In this document: one piece after another, positions 25,649 to 39,400 of the stretch
Layout: each line of letters opens with the position of its first letter
How positions within the stretch are numbered: the first letter of the stretch is position 1
Assembly: GCA_013365325.1 (NCBI GenBank)
Contig: JABVXV010000044.1
Coordinates: 248,001 to 312,000 of the forward strand
DNA length: 64,000 nucleotides
Source: Dipetalonema caudispina
Lineage: Eukaryota > Nematoda > Chromadorea > Rhabditida > Onchocercidae
Reading direction: 5' to 3'
Notes under the pieces: model-generated
The model's database searches: none
Told to the model about the DNA's origin: nothing
Seen by the model: only the letters and a program-made list of their open reading frames with translations
Position numbers and translations under genes: made by a program

Positions 25649-28600
25649 TTAAAAGAAATCAAAAACGGAACATAGCGTTTGATGTTTGCGTGATGTTTGA
25701 CTTTTCAATGGACTCTCCAGTGTGTGTAGGATACCATTCACAGCAAGCATATCCATCTCCTGCATTTTTAAATTTAATTTTCAATTAGAAATTTAAGAGT
25801 GCCAGGTTATATTAGAGTGTGCAGTATTGGAACAATTTTCCAAGAAATTTAAAGGATTGTTGTAAGCGTTAGGAAGTTGCTTTCGTAAGGTCATAAGAAG
25901 ATAGCCATACAGGTCTTTTCCACAAATGACCTAGGATCGGTAACATGGTTATATGAGATTTCTGTTCACTAACTTGTAAAGCAATATCACCAAATGTTAT
26001 CTTCTTGCCTACTCTACGACCACTGTAATATTCATCTTTTAAATTTTTCAAAGCCACAGGAAGCTCTCCATCACTCGTTCTTATTTGAAGATTCTTCGAA
26101 CACAACAACCCTGTAAATTAAATATATTTAAATGGTGAAAGATCGTAAGAAATATAATTCAAGCTTATAGTACTTACCTTCAAAAATATGTTTGCGCACG
26201 AAATCATTTGCTAATGTTTTATTCATCTTTAGTGCTCGAACTTGATTGTTCGACAATGCATCATTGGAAGGTAGGAAGATGGTGTACAATCGGTTGTTCA
26301 CCAAATCGACGTTGCTATCATTGAGTAAAGAAGCGAACACAGAAAATTCACGCCGATCATTTATCAATTCTTCCAGTGTATTCATAATCTTTGGTAAGGG
26401 CTAAATTTTATACATTTTAATTAAAATTCTCAATTTCCACGGAAAAATTTTGATAAACAAGAAAAAGGGTAAATCAAACTTCCTTAACTGAATCAAAAAA
26501 GAATTTCAATTCCAAGTCAGATTTTCGAATCTAACGGTTTAATCGATGAGGAGTGTGTTCATTATTTTTACTGTCGTTTAAAGTTCATACTTTCGGGGAA
26601 TTTTTGAATCCCAGTTTAATAATTCTGAAATATTTCTGAGGTATAATTATGACCAATATACAAAAGTTCAAAGGCACACACAGTATCAATAGAATAAATG
26701 GTCGTATTGCAATACTTCGTAGGTGGCTTTATTGTCTTTGCACATCCGAAGACCGGCCTCGAAGATTTCATTGATGAGGGAATCTGAATTTGCGAAGAGA
26801 TATCAGTAGGGCCGGTAACCAGTCTGATAGCGGTAGAAACTTTTAAAACGCTGTATATTTATTAATCTAAGGGGTAACTAAAAAAAAATACTAATTTGTG
26901 ATTACAAAATGACTGACAATTAGTGAGAAATTGATTAACCTTTGAACCATATGCTGTTTCGATCAGTTTATTTGTGATGTGTGAATCGTTCATCACAATA
27001 TGATTCATAACAAATGATTTTTCATCTGTCAAATTCTGAAATTTCCAAAAATAAGGCAGAAATTTTTAATGAAGACAAAGTAATAACAATTCTGAAATGA
27101 ATGGAATGGTATAAGAACCTTGAAATAACCTTTCATTTGTTTAAAATAAAGTATCACGGCTTTGTAATGAGAAGTTTAGTGGAAAAGTGTTCATTAATTA
27201 CAGTGGATCGAAGTAAACTTAATGCGACCTTTTCGATTCAATCGAAATAAACAACAGCAAAAATATCACATACTTGGAAAGAATCATCGGGTGGAACAAA
27301 TATAGCCACTGGCTCATCTTCAAAACCAATACTGCGTTCAACGATTTCGAGGAATTCTCGACCAGGAAATTCCAAGTGATCGCGCCAGTCTGTTGCAGCT
27401 GTAAACTTTAAAAGATAAATATGTAGGAAGTAAATAACTCACTTTAAAATTATCAGTCAGCTCACCTGCCCATCACTGTTCCAGTAAACTCTCGGCACAA
27501 TCTGATCTATACCGATTCTGAATATGTAACAGCACCTTCCAACTTAACTTTCAAAAAATGAATACTGCAGTCTCAACATCTTCAATGGAGCTATTATGAA
27601 ATTAACAATGAAATAAAAAGTTAAACCTAAATTTACATTGTTCTCGAAGTATTACATCATCAATGATATGAATGATGCCATTTGAAGCCACTCGATCAGT
27701 ACCCAAAATTTGACCATTATCCAAACGAATTAATTCCATGTTATTTCCGCCTCGCTAAACGTCAATTATAGTAATTCTCAGTTTACAGCATTTGATTACT
27801 ATAGTGTAACTCTAAATTTCTTATTTTTATTGAAGGTTTGCGACATTCTTACATATAACCTTAATTTTGAGGTCATCTGGCGAATAATTCAAACGGAATT
27901 AAAATTTTAACCTGCTTATAGAAGTGATGTTTGATACCAGTAATTGATGTTATATCATTTTCCTGGAATGGTGGGCACAACATGCCATCGTATATATGTT
28001 CTTTGATCAGTTCTATAAAAATAATTTTAATATTAACCTGAAATTTGCATACTGTTAACAAAATATTATATTCACCTCTTGCGCATCCTTTCCTTTGATG
28101 CATACGTGTTTGAAGTGATTGAGATAATGATGCAAATGTTTGGTTACTAAAAACGAATACAGTAGAAATAAGGGTGTTTGATGCAAGACGTCCTTGAAGA
28201 TCATCAGTTAACACTGAAAACTTATTTATCCTTTAAATTTTATATCTTAATTTTATTATCCCATCTTTGCTTCATTTACTTTTTGCTGTTTTTAAATTAA
28301 AATTAAAGGAATTTCCAAAGAGAACTATGAAATTGAATTACTCTAACAAGAATACATTACGCAATTCAGAAACTTACAAGCACTGAACACAGAGAACTTT
28401 GGATCATTTGTAATAATATCAAGAAGTGTTTGGGTTGTTATTTTAGGCAACGGTGCGCTTAACAGTTGCACTGTACCATTTCTCCATTCCAAATCTTCAT
28501 CTACTATTTTGACACAATTCAGAAGAGGCTGAAATTTGGGAAATTGATCGGAATACTTGAGAAAAAACTGAAATGTCATAATCGTTTCTTGCTGCCGCTT

Positions 28601-31600
28601 TCTGAATTTTTTCATTCTTAAGTTGTATATGAATGAATTTCAAAAAACTATTCGTATGGCGAGAATATTTCTAGAATTAAATTCACATTTAATTATGAAT
28701 TGAAGAAATTGTTGAATAATAGGAATGCAATGGATGTAACCCTTTACTAATCGCTTGGACTAACAAATTAAAATTAATAAAAATTTTGCAGAGAGGTTTA
28801 TTCATTCAGAACATAACTATGCCTACTTTGTCAGCTGAACCTGTTCGTTCGGGATTTGCCGATACAATAACAAAAGTTCCTGATTTACGTGTCGGCAATT
28901 TCTGAGAATTCAACATTTCATAACTACGATACGGTTGTTCCAGAATGTACTCATCCCAATTCCTGTCATCAGTATCATTCTGCAAAATCAATACTTCAGA
29001 CCGAAATAGCAGATATTCAAAAGACTTTAAAAGTTATCTTATTTATTTATGACACGAACATATAGAGGTTTATAGCACTAAAAGTTGCACTAAAGTTAAT
29101 ATCTGTTAAATGATGGAGTGAAAATAAACAGAAGACCCATAAAACTTTCAATTTAAGGAAACTGAATAGACGATAATGAAAGGTAGAGAAAATGAGAAGA
29201 TTTTATAACTTTGTAAATATTCGAATTCCCTCCGAAAATTATGAGTTTTTCTCAAGACTTGAACTTTAAAACAAAAAACAGGTCTTCAATCAGCTATAAT
29301 TTCAAATTAGGTCCGAGAAGAAAAAGAGGATGGAAAATTGATACCGCTGAGCAGGATTCGTTGATTGGTACCAGTAAGGTTGTAAATTTAATGTCCTTTA
29401 ATTCCAGTGCCTCTATACAGACATTCTTGCCGTACAATAATTCATCCAAAGTTTCTGGAGTATTGTCTGAAAAATTATTCGGATATTAAAACTAATGGAT
29501 ACCTCAACTTCATTCAATGAAATGCGTGATATTACAATCACATAAATGTACTAACTATTTGATAGATGTTATATACCAGAGAGATAACTGAAATCCAAAC
29601 CGGAAAATTATTGGAAAAATCACATACATGGAATGCATCCTTTTCTAATATCTGACGTGTGATATCCATCACAACATTCAATAATTCGTATCAATGTTTC
29701 ATTATTATCATTCGTAATACATCTCATTGCCTGTTTGTACGACGTACACGTTGATCCAAAAGGTGCATCCAACAATAATGGTACTTTCTTTTCTCGGACG
29801 CAAACATGCTGCCTAAATATTGAAGTTTTCGAAGTGGCAAAGTAGATCCTTAAACTGATGCTATTAAGCTAAACATTTTAAATTAATGTTACGAAAAGCT
29901 TGACTTCCTCATATTCTTTGTTGTTTTTCTGTCCCTATTAAATCTCTATCTAACAATTCATCGACATTATCTTCATCATGCCATATGTAGAATGTTTTTA
30001 ATTCGTTTTCGGAAGACCCTGCACAAGACGGCCCTTCCCATTGGCAGGATTCCGGATATAAAAACCGTATGACGCATCATATAAAAATTATGACAACATA
30101 AATACTACAGCAATTTAAGTACTTACAATGCAAATGGTTCATATTAGGAATTAATAGCCATATCGACGACAATATCCTTTCTAAATTAGTCCACAATCTC
30201 CGTAAATAACATATCTCTTTAGTTCTTATTTGATATTATCAAGGGTAAGCAAGCATCGCATGCAATGAGTTTAATGTAAGGCCTGGTACATTTCATTATT
30301 TCTGGCTCATTTTCACCAGGGATGTTAATCAATGTCAAAATTTGTTCATTTTTTTCTCATTAGAATTATATAAAATACAGATAATTTTCCCTTAGAAACT
30401 TATATGTTAATGTTGGATGCGTTCCTTCGACATTAGAATAAGCTGTTAAACATATTCAACACATATCGTGGAATATTATTTGTGGTAGAAGGAATTTGTA
30501 TCTTTGTAGAAGACAGTACAGTCCTCTTGATTAAGTATCACGACGAGTAGTTGAATATGAAATTTATTGAATATCACAGCAATTAATACCAGCAGATGTT
30601 ATAATAATTTTTATGGCGCAAATAAGTTAAGAATCATTGATCTGATTGTAGTCGGAAGCTCCAAATCAAATAGAATAAATTAGAAGTAAAAATGAACTGT
30701 AGCTATGTAAGTGAATAAAATGATTGAGTGACGCCGTAAAGTCGTGACCCTTATACATATATGTGTGTGCAGTGGGAATGGTATACAGGATGCACTGTTG
30801 TAACCCTGTCGTAAGTATATGACACAAAGGACAATGTTTTACAATCCTAGCTTAAGCATATGAAACAAAGGACACGATGTTACAATCTTATTTTAAGGAT
30901 ATGACAGTAGGACAAGGACAGTACGTTGCTATCGGATCTGATTTAAGCATGTCTTAACCACAGTGAACAAAGACGTATTGTGTTGATATCTCATCTTAGA
31001 CAAGGATAAGTATAAGATGCAATGTGGTTGAACTTTTAAACTGTCTGCGAAATTTCAAAAACAGAGAACTTTTGGAAAGTGCTATCAAATGAGTATTGAC
31101 TAGCTTAATTATTTTCCATTTAATTAAACTTAATCGAATATACTAACTCAATCGTAATACTTCCTTTATGGAAAGTTGGTCGTTCTTTTCTGAATTCCGA
31201 CTTGAATTTCCCTTGTTTTGAGCGATGCTCATTATTGTCCAAAAAAGAAATCATCCGTTCCAAAAATTCACTGGTCTTAAATGACAAATAGATTAGCTCG
31301 AGAAATGAAGATAATTCAGATAAATGTTTGTATTATGCAAGAAATAATAAAAAATGTTTGTACAAAGCAAAGAGATGAATCAGAATCTTTAAATGAAATC
31401 AAAAAAGAAAATTTCATTTTTAGCATTTTTATCACTTGATACAGTATCATTCAACGGTTTTAATTACTTGTTCGAGGCAGCGACTGCGATAATTTAGCTA
31501 AATCAATGAGCATTCTTTGTTAATTTACAAAATTCTCAAATAATTATTCTTGCGAGGTTAAAATAAAACATTGAATCCATTAAGAAGAGAGAAAAATACC

Positions 31601-32241
31601 TCAAAATGCAAGAAACTTGGAACTGGTTAATTGTAATTTGCATTTATATACTAATATTCCTATTTTAAGTTCACAAAATGAGGATACAATTTCTTTGGAT
31701 TTTATTCACAAGTAATTATCATTCACTCTTATTTGAAAAATATAATGGAGTAGTAGCATATAATTGTTGATAATCCTCAGTAAACCTCTATCGGAAATGT
31801 CAAATTCCAATAATACAAATATCACCTGATAATGGCAAACTTAAATTAATAAAATAAAAAAGTTGGACCTTACTGGCTACAGGATTAAAATCTTTTCGGC
31901 CATTCATTTGCTCGTCATCGATAACAATGTCAATAGAATCATCCATTCTATAGAGATTCTATAATTGATATTACTTCTTAAATTATAATTATCATAATTT
32001 CTTCAACGTATCCAAAATAAAAGCATTGAAATGAATGGAAAGTAGAATGATGCAGTTTTCATTTTTCCTAGCGAAATTTTGCAAAATTGACCTGTGTGAT
32101 GCTAAAAAGTTTGGATAAGAAAGTTTCGAAAGGTCCGATATCAGAATGTTCATCATCACTTCGAATCCATGTTATCAGAGGCTGTGCTTCATATAATGGT
32201 ATCAGTGTAAAGATAAGATAAGCAAATGAATTTAGAATCAT
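25649..32241 (-). CDS. Secreted EMI + four-FAS1 protein, periostin/TGFBI-like (about 740 aa)
   Basis: Extracellular adhesion/matrix protein by family. Minus-strand exons: 32092-32241 (ATG at 32241, hydrophobic leader LNSFAYLIFTLIPLYEAQ read as a signal peptide), 31869-31958, 31144-31275, [unresolved join], 29628-29812, 29345-29466, 28827-28979, 28378-28528, 28076-28213, 27912-28012, 27637-27754, a 25-nt microexon 27566-27590, 27466-27517, 27274-27405, 26940-27035, a 31-nt exon 26820-26850, 26716-26783, 26178-26400, 25974-26110, 25649-25759 (stop 25649-25651). Exon 29628-29812 holds an EMI-type module (QHVCVREKK ... TCTSY ... IIECCDGY ... GCIPY) like HVC...ECCPGY...GCP in TGFBI. FAS1 signatures follow: KFSVFSALL with NGIIHIIDDV, a degenerate copy (FVPPDDSF), and REFSVFASLLND with FLPSNDAL and NGILHTL. 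All joins close except between 31144 and 29812, where an exon is missing. Confidence 0.85.
29813..31143 (-). other. Unresolved intron/exon interval of the FAS1 gene, with 41-bp tandem repeats
   Basis: The reading frame needs at least one more exon here, since phases do not join 31144-31275 to 29628-29812. A minus-strand stretch at 29970-30053 (ESCQWEGP...) is open and Cys/Trp-containing, but no AG acceptor precedes it in frame. A stretch near 30250-30330 (NIPGENEPEIMK) is similar. A degenerate 41-bp tandem repeat lies at about 30795-30960. Confidence 0.4.
30795..30960. repeat. Degenerate 41-bp tandem repeat (three clear copies)
   Basis: The core atatga.aca.aggaca...gtt recurs with its ATATG at 30817, 30858 and 30899, an exact 41-bp period, preceded each time by an (A/C)TTAAG-like stretch. 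A fourth, more diverged copy follows at about 30943 with an altered spacing. Lies in an intron of the FAS1 gene. Confidence 0.7.
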
Positions 32242-33491
32242 CCTTCTTCTTTTTCCGCTTTCTCTCTCCTCAACAATTCGTTAAAGAAACTTATCATGAA
32301 ATAGATTAAAACAGAAGGATATTCGGGAAGAATTGATTGAATCTCATCACTTTTTCTAGCAATGTATTTGAACCTATTCTGCACACTTTTTCGTTCTTAA
32401 AGTTTTCGTTATCGATGCGAGAAGTAAGATGAAGGCATAGATAAACAGAATGCCCTAATTATAATACCAAACTTTTGCATGTAATATACCTCAATTGCTA
32501 TTTACATTGTAAACAAATTTAATATTCATCAAATATTTTTCTTTTCTACAAATAAGATGACATTTTGCAAGTGTTGTAGATCGTTACAATATATATACAT
32601 CATCAATTATTTTAGTCTATATGGTCTAATATTTTCAAATAGATAATGTATCTGAAATGAGTCTAATTTAGATTTTTTTTTTTATATTTAAAAAAGTATA
32701 CGATGATAAAGGATAGAGATATGTTAAGTGAAGTAACAAATATGCGATCCAAAAAAATAGTTTTATAAATTGGAACAAAGATCAGATGAGTCAGCTTTTG
32801 AACATTTTTTAACCCAAAAATTCCTTCAGAAAAAAATAGTTCATTTTCGTTCAAATGAAATGACAGCAACAAATGTAATGCACACCACTCAAAGCGATAT
32901 TAATTATTGCCTGCAGAGTTTTTCACGCATTTGCACATTTCAACAGTTGAACTGTGAATTACCACCCCTTGTATGTGATTCATATAATCAAACATCCCTC
33001 TAAACCATTTCATCCATTAACCTTCTAATTCCAATTTCTTTGTCCTTATTGTACGTCTTCTTTTCTGTGAAACTTTTGCTGCCTCACACTTGCTCTACTG
33101 ATAATGCTCTTCGTTCCTAATGACCTTCAGGCAAACTGCAACCATTCTTGATTGCCTCAGTGGAAAATTTTAAAATCAATGCCAGAAATAATTGGATTAC
33201 CCCGATATTCAATGATATCATTTCTATGATATATTGTTTTGATGAGTCTTTTCGTACCAACAGAATTGCTCATCGGATTGACCATAAATCAGCCTTCAAA
33301 CAGAAACTTCAGATGTCAGTGGTTAAATCATTTATTTAGCTCATCAGACTGTGGGTTAATTTAAAAAAATTACTTCGTTTTGTTTTTATTTTTTGTTTAT
33401 ACAACTATATAATATTATTAGCACCAAACAATAACATTAAATACAATGAAAGATTTCAAACGAATGAGATCGCATATCAGTGTAATTCAAG
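32242..33491. other. Intergenic region upstream of the FAS1 gene
   Basis: Spacer of 1.25 kb between two minus-strand genes, holding the promoter of the EMI/FAS1 gene and the 3' end of the TTI1 transcript. Two open plus-strand stretches (32770-33003, 33148-33339) have no splice or composition support. Confidence 0.45.
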
Positions 33492-36400
33492 TTACTGTAC
33501 TTCATCATTGGCTTCTTTTAATTTGGTCTCACATACAGAAAGCAAACTTTTTGATGCATTTCGCAAAGTTTCAGGTTGTGAAACATCGCAATATACTTTT
33601 GCCATCTCTAGAGCACTTCTCCAATCTGAACCACGTGCTTCGACTGAACAAAAAACAACGTCCAGGCTATAAACATAACTTTTTAAAGCAACGCATATAT
33701 TTGTATGTATTTTAAAATTACTAAGTAAAAAATAATTCAAAGAAAGGGCCTGAAAAATAATAACACTTTTTCTAATTCTGAATAAAAACCATAGGAAGAT
33801 ATTTGTATACCGAAAATTTTATCACTAAGCAAAACTGGCTGTCTCTCTGTTGATACCACTAACAAACAATCAATTAAGTCAAGAAAATGGATGATGCCAG
33901 AAATTTTGTTGGTCTCAGGCTGTTTTTCAAAAAACTCTGATTACAATTCGGCATTTCAAAATGTCTGCTAATAACTGTCAGGAAGCAATTCACTGAATCT
34001 TGAAATAATTCAATGTCTTTGCACATAAGGATGAATGCTGATTTTGTTACTGGTCTTATAAACAAGTCTAAACATTCAGCAGCTGTTCTATTTTTGCCTC
34101 TCATTTCCACGTCAACTACGTCAACTAAAAAGTTATTGCAGTAAAATATACGAAAAAATCACAACACATACTTTTCCAGAACAATTTGCTGAAATTTATA
34201 AGCAGCCGAATGAAAATAAGCTCGTTGGGCATTAGCACTTGTAGAATTTTGCTCAAGCATGAATTTACGAATTGATGGCCATGCTTGAGGAATAAAACGA
34301 CGATAACAAAAACTGCCAGAAAGTTGACACATTGTTACAACAACCTATAAAATGAATAATAAAATAAAGTTATGTTGAAGTGCAAAAAAGAAAATAAACG
34401 ATACTAAAACATGAACGTATTTACGTAATATGAACATTCTTAAATAAGAAAAACGTATGATAGGAACTTTATATAACTTATGAAGAGATTAGTTATTCTG
34501 AAGAGTAACGAAATTCCAACGTAAAAATCTAGACAAGGATTGAAAAGTAGAATAAAGATGTAAAAGGAAAGAATAAGCAGACAAAGTGAACATGAAAAGC
34601 GAATGATGAGTAAGATTGCTGAGTGAAGGTTCGATATAGGAATCAGAACTTCTTTTCCATTATACCTCACTGATCCATAGATCATATCTTTCAGCGTGCT
34701 TATATTCATGTATTTCATTTCCACTGCAGCAAATATAGCGGGAATAATAAAGTGGAGTTTTCAAAGCAATAACCTTAAATCCATTCAGTCGTACATTCAA
34801 GTTTTTCTCTTGTAGACAGTCGAAAACTGCTAACCAGTTCTGATGAATCATCGGCAGATGATCGTCGGGGAAATGCTGTAAATCTTTCAGACATACATCC
34901 AAAATTTCCAGAATTAACAAGCGAACTGGTACGTGAGAAGAAAAGAGGAGATGCTTCGTTCTGAAAAATCAAAAATTTTTAAGTCAAATTATGTCATAAT
35001 TGTCTGCACTTTACATTATACACATCAGATAAAAATCATAAGTTTATATCCAAAAAATTAGTTTGAAAATGGCTCGAAATATTCATTAAAAGAATAATTA
35101 AACACACCTGCTCAAGATACTGTTTACAGATTCAACAAACTCAGGCTTTGGAGCTTTCTTATCTGGGTCGTCCTCATCATACTCAACTTCTTGAGGCCTG
35201 ATATCGGGGAACCATTTCCCAATAGCTACTCCAAAACTAAGAACGGCCCTGAGAATCAAGATAAGCCATTCCTAAAGCACAATAGGTCCGATATATTTCA
35301 GACAGTAATATACAAAAAACAAATTCAGACAAGATTCGAAACATGGAGGAAATACCTGTGATGATAAGTCAACTGCATGCAGAAGTTCTTGAACAACGTG
35401 ATTGGTGATCTCAAATAAATCAGGATTCTTACAATGATCGAGCAATGAAGAGAGTACACAAGGTGTGCGAAGGTTGCTACTGTAAGCTCTTGAACGAATT
35501 GCTACCTTTGGCAAGAGATATTTCCCGTAAGTAACACAAAGAGAGGATGTGTCAGCTTCTCCTACTGCCTAAAAAAATCTGGAACTGCTAACTTCGTTAT
35601 AGATTCATTAAGAATCCGCAGATATTTGGAAAGAATTTAAGATTCATTGACAGTATCTCTCAAAATTTGCTACAGAATACAACTAGTTATTTAAAAAAAA
35701 AGAAGAGAAAATCTCAAATATAATAAACTTTCCTTCGCTCTATCTAATCATTGATTGAGAAACTTGAGTCTTTTAATTGAAAGAATAAACTGTTTTACGA
35801 AACAAACCAAAGCGGCAGATTTTAAAGCATATTCAGCACTTTCTGCACAAATTATATATGACGATTTCGTCCACTTAAATATTTCGAACAAAGTTTCATT
35901 CATTAACTGTAATCGGATTATAACAAAAATTAAAATGAACCATGGGTAAAGTAAAACAAATTGGTGCTCCGACCTTACCAAGTATTTGAATACTAGACCA
36001 ACCTCACATGAAGTATAAAATGAAGTTCTAGAGTACTTCGACAGATTTAAGAACAGCAAACTTGAAGTCATTAATTATAAATTTTGCTCCTTCTTTAAAA
36101 CACATCTTAATATTACTTGAAACACTGAACAGTTTAACCTTTTGGCATAGGAAGATAGAAGGAGTACAAGTGAAAGCAACAGCACAGAATGACAATAAAA
36201 CGGTGACCAAACAACTCCCGGTACCTTGCTCATCATTATCATCTGTAATTTAGAAATCCAAATTCTCGACAATTTTTTGATAGCATAACTTCGACAACTA
36301 ATCAACATTTTATTCCACTTCAGTTTTCCTGACTTGAATTTTCATTTAAAAAAATTCAAAGATTAACCTTCAATGATATCGTCTCGTGGTGAATGATGTA

Positions 36401-39400
36401 TGTCGATTCTTTCTAGCAGTATAATAGCTTGTTCGACCAGCACTTGTACAGTATCAATTAATTTATGAGTTGGCTTAGTAACTTGTGTGCAAGCTGCTCT
36501 TAATAAATATACAGCAAAATGGTAACTGCCCGTCAACTCTTCCAGTTCTTTCGTATGACCAATATTTGCAGAAATACAATCCAAGAGAACCTAAACGTGA
36601 AGTGATATAAACTTAATTTCTCAGTGATTTTAAAACGAAATTCAAAATGTCTAATACAACTATTCCATATTCCAAGCTTCGATGAACAGGAAGGGATTAA
36701 AGAAAAAAAAAACTTCTTGACATATTCCTCGACGTAGGAAAAGACATTGAAGCAATAATTTTCTCATTAAAAAACTTTAGATTTGATTAAAATTCCGAAA
36801 TACAGTATAAAATAAGCAGCAGAGAAATTCTATAATGAAATTCACAAAAATATGAAAACAACTTGCATGAGACTGTTGACTTGCAACTAACAGCGCGGCG
36901 ATCTGATTGATTGTTTTCTTTTCGACATTGTGTAGAAGTGGCAAGTCATCCACCACGCCTGTAGATAAAACTAAATAAATTTCTGAGGAAGGAAGGGATT
37001 TTTTAAAAAACATGCTATCTTTTTTCTATGAGAGAGGTGAGACTTCTTTCTTTATTAATCTCTTATCAACACTGAAGGGAAAAACTTCCCGATGCCTAGG
37101 ATGATACGCTAAGACTCTCTAAAAGAAAATATGTATCTGAAACAACACTAATCTGCAACAGAAAATTTATTAAAGAATGGCTATTATAACTTTTTTTCCT
37201 TCAGAAAATTATTTACCTAAAACATCGCTCTTTTCGATAACTTCACGGCTCAAACGTAATCGCCTAGCATTCAATCGAAGTGTAGATGATAGTGCAAATG
37301 TCAACTGCTCAGGCAATCTCCCACCTAACAAAAAGTCATCGGATTCAGAATTCATTGAAAACAGCACTCCCAGTAACTGAAAATTAACTGCATCTTACTT
37401 TTGCTAAACTAATGAAGTATAAAAATATAATTTGCTTCCTCAAAGAATGAAACCATACTACTAGTACCGATATTATTAACTCATGTGTTTTGGTAACTGA
37501 AAGGAGAATTCCTTTCTCAGATTTAAAAAAGAAATTATAACAAAACAAAACTCTACAAAAAAATTTAAAGCAACAGCCTAAGACTAGACAATTTTCTGAT
37601 TTCCTGAGCAAATAAGTACTATTCCTTACAAATCAAACAAGCAATTACTTCAATTTCGTACATAAACAAAACTTATTAAAGCTAAAAGTGGTTCGATTTT
37701 AATGGAGGTACGAAAATGAAAACTAGCAAGAACACAGACTATTTTATCATCATCACTGTTACGTAATTCTGTTTCCCTTACCTGTTTTAAGCACCCTTCA
37801 ACATCTCCACTAATAACAGCTTCCGTAGGTATAGTAGTAGATAAAGAATACAGGCGCTCCCTCAAACGATTGTTGAAATTTTCTTTTACAGCATGCATTA
37901 AATGTTCTTTAACTTTTTCCGAAAATTTAACAATTCTGAAAACTGTCGTAAATAATGATGCAATTAAACGAAATTTTCTGCGTACTTTCGAGACTATCAA
38001 AGAGTTTCTAATACCAGCAGTTATGAGGATCCTACAAATGTTGGCGTTAAAGAATTAATGAATGTTTAGCAGGAAATTAAAACTGTTGGATTTCGGCGCA
38101 GATTTTTCTAAAATCAATAGCACTAACAGCATAAATATTCATACAATAATAAACTTACTTTTCGTATGGATCAGTTAGCAATAGTAGAACAGCATCAATC
38201 AAAATATTTTCAATCGAGGAAGCAAGACTTATGGCGCAATGTCTGTGGATATCATACAAAAGAGTAAGTAAAGCAAGCCGAATACGATGATCCTGATGTC
38301 GAATGAGTCTGGAACACATCCTTCTGAGCTAAAATTAATTAAAAAATCAATACTTCATGAATTACAACAGTAATAATAGTAAACCCGAAAGAAAATTACT
38401 GTCAACTTACGATCTCAATTTTGTGAGGTTTCAAATATTGCAATTCACGAGGCAATAAGTCGAAAACGCAAACAACTCTCTAGTTAGGCTTTAATAATAC
38501 ATTTATTTTGAAAAGACAATGAGCGAAAACAACCGGAACTATATAATTGGTATGGTCAGTTTGTACTGAATACTTGAAACAACTTTAGATGATTCATCTA
38601 AAATGAGCTCATGATGCCAACATTTTCTTCTATGTTGTCAGACTGTTAATAGTTTGGATGGATGTAAGAGTGGGAAAATTGACAAAATGTAATTCTATTG
38701 TAGGTTTATTCAACAAGAAGAGTTGAAATAGATTATCATTCATATTGTACAAATATTTTTTCTAAAATCCTATAACGACGAACAAGGTAAGCATTTAAGC
38801 TATTAACAAAAAAAATAGAACTGATTATAATTTTTCAGCATTTCGTGTTTGTCGTAATAAATAAATACATAACAAGACACACTTTTTTTAATTGGATTTG
38901 AAAGATATATCTTACCAAAAACCTCAAATTCTTATTCCAATCTTCAGCATAAGCAATATTCTTTTCAGAAACAGTTTCGGAATTCCCTGACTTGCTTCCA
39001 ACAATTGTTAAATTTTCTACCTCGTCTTGTTTGTGAACAACAGAATCGTTCAAGCAAGTTGACACAGTGCAACCGAAAATCTAGAACTATTCATGCATCG
39101 ACTGATTGGAGCTAAAGGATAGTTTTTTAGTAAGTTTTACTTACTTTCCTTTAAATTTTATTTCCAAATTTCAAAGCGTAGCACTAAAGGGACTTGAAAC
39201 CTTAAACTTATTAGTAATAAGTGTAAGACAATTTCTGTTTATTCCAAGATCTTTACAATATACCTTCAGTGCTATATCTACAATTGAAGTATTCAGATCT
39301 GCACAAGCAAGTTTACCCATACGGCAGCAAATACCGGGAAGAAATGATGTCATGGTTTTCACTGACTCATCCCACGGTTTAACAAGTTCAAGTAATGTGT

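Noticed and set aside
29241..29489. 82-aa plus-strand frame
   Set aside because: Antisense shadow of FAS1-gene exon 29345-29466.
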